A DNA stretch of 18,062 nucleotides from Brevundimonas sp. UBA7534. GTDB taxonomy: Bacteria; Pseudomonadota; Alphaproteobacteria; Caulobacterales; Caulobacteraceae. Below the pieces are notes generated by a model. It saw only the letters and a list, made by a program, of their open reading frames with translations. It was not told the origin of the DNA and did no database searches. Where the stretch lies: NCBI RefSeq assembly GCF_002479325.1, contig NZ_DLMO01000022.1, positions 347-18,408 on the forward strand, written 5' to 3'. Positions 15,566 to 18,062 of the stretch are shown here, one piece after another. How positions within the stretch are numbered: position 1 is the stretch's first letter; the number at the start of each line of letters is the position of its first letter. A program made the translations under genes and the position numbers.

Positions 15566-15619
15566 TGTACCATCGTTGCGCGAGGCCGTTTTTCCGCCAC
15601 ACGCGTCACACCTACGACA
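15550..15619. repeat. Duplicated 11-bp motif upstream of the receptor gene
   Basis: CACCTACGACA occurs at 15550-15560 and again, in the same direction, at 15609-15619, 59 bases apart in the ftsA-receptor gap. The first copy is within the candidate promoter spacer and the second is about 44 bases upstream of its -35. This is the layout of a two-site operator, but no regulator gene is in the window. Confidence 0.55.
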
Positions 15620-15668
15620 CACTTCGGTCACGACACGGCGAACATCGTTAGCAGCGCTGGACGGTTTG

Positions 15669-17006
15669 TCAGAGGTTATCCCGCAGCCACCCCGCCACGC
15701 GGCCGACGACGTTGCCGCGGTGCACTCTGGGGGCGTCGGCGGCGGTGATCTGGCGGGCCATCAGCTTGCGGGCGGAGACCGCCTCGCGCGGGCCGTAGGC
15801 GGCGCGGAGGAGGACGCCGGAGGTGGCGCAGAAGGCGGGGCCGGAGGCGGCGTCGGCCAAATGTGGCGCCCGTTGGGGTTTTCCAAGGCGGAGAGGGCGG
15901 TCGAAGACGCGGACCGCCAGTTCGCGGACGCCGTTCAGCTGACTGGCGCCGCCGGTAAGGACCAGGCCGGCGCCTGGCTCCAGACCCACGCCGGCGGTCT
16001 TCAGCCGATCGCGCAGCAGCTCCAGCGTCTCTTCCACACGCGGGGCGATGACGGTCTTGAGCATGGCGCGGGGCACGACGACGGGACCGGCCGACGAATC
16101 CTCGCCGCGCGGCGGGGCCTCCAGCATCTCGCGATCCTCGTTGGCGCTGGCCATCGCCGAGCCGTGCAGGGTTTTCAGCCGCTCTGCGCCCGCCTTGGAG
16201 GTCGACAGGCCGCGCGCGATGTCGGAGGTGACATGATCGCCGCCGACGTTCAGGCTTTCGATGTGCAGCAGGGACCGGCCGCCCCAGACCGCGGCGCTGG
16301 TGGAGCCGCCGCCCATGTCGATGCAGACGCAGCCCAGGTCCATCTCGTCGTCCTCCAGGGCGGCCAGCGAGGAGACGACCGGCGCGGCGGCGACGCCCTG
16401 CAGGTCCAGGTGCGCCAGCTCCAGGCAATGGCTCAGGGTCGTAAAGACGCTTTCGGACATGGACACGACCAGAAGGTCCAGGCCCAGAGAGCCGCCGCGC
16501 ATGGCGCGCGGATCGTGGACGCCCCGCGCCCCGTCCACCGACCAGGCGATGGGCAGGACGTGGATCGGCCGGCGGTTGGGCAGGCGGATCTGGGCCAGGG
16601 CCATGCCTATGGCGCGCGCCAGGTCGGCGTCGCCGATCGGGTTGGCCCCCAGCGAGACGCGCGCCTGGACGCGGTGGCTGGCCATCTGGCCCATGGCGGT
16701 GGTGACGACCACGCCCGAGACCGGGCTCTGGGCCGCGCGCTCGGCGCGTTCGACGGCATGGCCGATGGCCTGGGCGGCCTCGTCCATGTTGATGATCGCC
16801 CCGCCCTTGACGCCCTTGGACTGGACGTGGCTGGCGCCGGCCACGCGGATGGTGCGGTCGGCGTGGCGCACGCCGTCGGGCTTCATGATGAAGCAGGAGA
16901 CCTTGGAATGGCCGATGTCCAGGGCGGCGACCACGGGCGCGCGTCCGCCGCGGGAGTCCATGCCCCGGCCCTGATCGTTCGCCGCCATCCGTTGCTTGCC
17001 GCCCAT
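15669..17006 (-). CDS. ftsA: Cell division protein FtsA
   Basis: FtsA is the actin-like ATPase that tethers FtsZ filaments to the inner membrane and recruits later division proteins. The 445-residue protein has the phosphate-1 motif ALDIGHSKVSC (28-38), a 1C subdomain region (VQARVSLGANPIGD), the phosphate-2 motif CIDMGGGSTSAAVW, the adenosine motif VLTGGASQLNGV and a C-terminal amphipathic helix (VAGWLRDNL) that serves as membrane anchor. The ATG at 17006 lies 19 bases after the ftsQ stop codon, with AAGGGA 11 bases upstream. ATGs at 16988 and 16961 are alternatives, since the first 20 residues look unconserved. Downstream comes the receptor gene instead of ftsZ, and no clear terminator follows ftsA. 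Confidence 0.97.
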   Translation of the reverse strand: MGGKQRMAANDQGRGMDSRGGRAPVVAALDIGHSKVSCFIMKPDGVRHADRTIRVAGASHVQSKGVKGGAIINMDEAAQAIGHAVERAERAAQSPVSGVVVTTAMGQMASHRVQARVSLGANPIGDADLARAIGMALAQIRLPNRRPIHVLPIAWSVDGARGVHDPRAMRGGSLGLDLLVVSMSESVFTTLSHCLELAHLDLQGVAAAPVVSSLAALEDDEMDLGCVCIDMGGGSTSAAVWGGRSLLHIESLNVGGDHVTSDIARGLSTSKAGAERLKTLHGSAMASANEDREMLEAPPRGEDSSAGPVVVPRAMLKTVIAPRVEETLELLRDRLKTAGVGLEPGAGLVLTGGASQLNGVRELAVRVFDRPLRLGKPQRAPHLADAASGPAFCATSGVLLRAAYGPREAVSARKLMARQITAADAPRVHRGNVVGRVAGWLRDNL

Positions 17007-17025
17007 GCCGGTCCGTGTCCCTTCG

Positions 17026-17913
17026 TCAGACGTCGCCGGTCGGTCGCACCGCGACCGCTTCAGGCGTTCTCAGATCGACCCGGGCGAACCCCAGGTCCAG
17101 CAGCCGCTCGCGCTGGTCCAGCGCGTCCAGGCGGATAAGCGCCGCCTCCTGTTCGACGGCGGGCAGCTGGATCAGGCCGCCGTCCTTGAGCCGCAGGTCC
17201 CAGCGGCGTTCGTCGACCCGCACCAGGGCGTCGATGCGGCCCATCAGGCGCGGGCGCTGGCTCAACAGGGGCAGAATCTCGCCGGCCGCGGCGTCGGCGC
17301 CGCGTCCGACCACCAGCGGCAGGACAGGATAGCGACGCGCGTCAGCCCCCTCGATCACCTTGCCGGCCGCGTCGATCACCTTGATCTGGCCGTCGACCTG
17401 CCAGACCGCCAGGCGGTCGTGCTCCTTGACCTCGACGATCAGGGTGTCAGGCAACAGGCGCACCACCCGCGCCTCCTTGACCCAGCCCACCGACTGGACC
17501 CGCTGTCGCAAGGCGTCCAGGTCCAGGCCAACGATGGGCTGGCCGGCGGTCAGGCCCAGGGCGCGCTGGATGACGGGCTCGGCCTCGGCCGAGGCGCCGG
17601 TGACGTGCACCCGCTTCAGCGTCAGGCCCATGCCGGCGGTCAGATGGTCCACGCCGCCAGAGACGGACTGGCCGATCCGCTCGGCGCGCGCGCCGGTGGC
17701 CAGCACCCCGGCCACCACCAAGGCGCCGGCCGCCAGGGCGATCATCACCGCGCGGGGAGACAGGTCGACACGGCCGATGGCGGCCATCTTGCCGGGAACG
17801 GCCCCGCCGCCCTGACGGGCGCCGCCGCGACCCCGGCCCTGCGCGGAGCCTGCCGCGCGGCGGGGGGACTGCGCCGAATTCTGTCGCCGACCGCCGCGAA
17901 CTACCGCGGGCAT
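17026..17913 (-). CDS. ftsQ: Cell division protein FtsQ
   Basis: FtsQ is a single-pass inner-membrane protein that links early and late division proteins through FtsB and FtsL. The 295-residue form has a basic, Gly/Arg/Gln-rich cytoplasmic tail (1-50), one membrane segment (about 55-74), a periplasmic POTRA domain (about 98-167, LKRVHVTGA to VEVKEHDRLAVW) and the FtsQ-type beta domain to the end. I start at the ATG at 17913 (MPAVVRGGRR) because GGAGG lies seven bases upstream. The in-frame ATG at 17934 lacks one. The chosen start overlaps the 3' end of ddl by 13 bases, a common coupling. ftsA follows after 19 bases. Confidence 0.95.
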   Translation of the reverse strand: MPAVVRGGRRQNSAQSPRRAAGSAQGRGRGGARQGGGAVPGKMAAIGRVDLSPRAVMIALAAGALVVAGVLATGARAERIGQSVSGGVDHLTAGMGLTLKRVHVTGASAEAEPVIQRALGLTAGQPIVGLDLDALRQRVQSVGWVKEARVVRLLPDTLIVEVKEHDRLAVWQVDGQIKVIDAAGKVIEGADARRYPVLPLVVGRGADAAAGEILPLLSQRPRLMGRIDALVRVDERRWDLRLKDGGLIQLPAVEQEAALIRLDALDQRERLLDLGFARVDLRTPEAVAVRPTGDV

Positions 17914-18062
17914 GAGGCGTCCTCCACCATCCACCGAACCAGGTCTTCGTAGCTCATTCCGACATGGGCGGCCTGCTCGGGAGCGAGCGAGGTCGGCGTC
18001 ATGCCGGGCTGCGTGTTGACCTCCAACAGGACCAGATCGTCCTTAACATCGTCATAACGGAA
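17901..18062 (-). CDS. ddl: D-alanine--D-alanine ligase, C-terminal fragment (cut by window edge)
   Basis: The final 53 codons are present, ending at a TAG (17903-17901). The visible peptide holds LLEVNTQPGMTPTSLAPEQA, the ATP-grasp C-terminal block in which Glu and Asn (EVNT) bind magnesium and GMT lies in the substrate pocket. It then runs into a GMSYEDLVRWMVEDA helix. Ddl joins two D-alanines for the peptidoglycan stem in the cytoplasm. Its end overlaps the ftsQ start by 13 bases, matching the ddl-ftsQ-ftsA order of alphaproteobacterial dcw clusters. The N-terminal part lies outside the window. Confidence 0.93.
   Translation of the reverse strand, partial: FRYDDVKDDLVLLEVNTQPGMTPTSLAPEQAAHVGMSYEDLVRWMVEDASCPR

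Noticed and set aside
15576..17138. Plus-strand open frame of 520 codons opposite ftsA
   Set aside because: It is His/Gly/Ala-rich antisense sequence spanning a gene boundary, with no plausible product.

Overview
The window comes from the chromosome of a high-GC alphaproteobacterium, most likely a member of the Caulobacteraceae such as Brevundimonas. This is inferred from protein sequence character, from the gene orders fabD-fabG-acpP-fabF, lgt-midA-pgeF and ddl-ftsQ-ftsA//ftsZ-lpxC, and from CtrA-like and GANTC sites upstream of ftsZ. No database search was possible. Nearly all of the DNA is core housekeeping sequence. I see no CRISPR array, tRNA, rRNA, transposase or phage gene.

Left part (1-3800, minus strand): the type II fatty acid synthesis cluster runs fabD, fabG, acpP, fabF and then the first codons of a probable mltG. 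A perfect 30-bp inverted repeat, each arm with its own hairpin, sits between fabD and fabG. A hairpin with a T-rich tail sits between acpP and fabF and may let acpP be made in excess. The segment 3818-6637 (minus strand) carries a secreted purple-acid-phosphatase-like metallophosphoesterase and a divergent NRAMP-family transporter that lacks both signature metal-site motifs.

Middle part (6738-9441, plus strand): lgt, midA and pgeF form a tight operon joined by two ATGA stop/start overlaps. The stop codon of pgeF overlaps that of lpxC, which is read from the other strand.

Right part (9438-18062, minus strand): this is the distal end of the division and cell wall (dcw) cluster, read as ddl (3' end only), ftsQ, ftsA, ftsZ, lpxC. 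The normal ftsA-ftsZ junction is broken by a gene for a TonB-dependent outer-membrane receptor of about 1000 residues. It has its own candidate promoter, a duplicated 11-bp motif and a strong terminator, and part of it is clearly less GC-rich than its neighbours. ftsZ therefore stands behind its own 334-bp regulatory region, with two tandem CtrA-box-like sites and two CcrM-type GANTC sites. That fits cell-cycle control of FtsZ as known from Caulobacter.

No wholly new system is evident. The most interesting points are the receptor lodged in the division cluster, the ftsZ control region, the motif-less NRAMP protein and the composite repeat in the fab operon.
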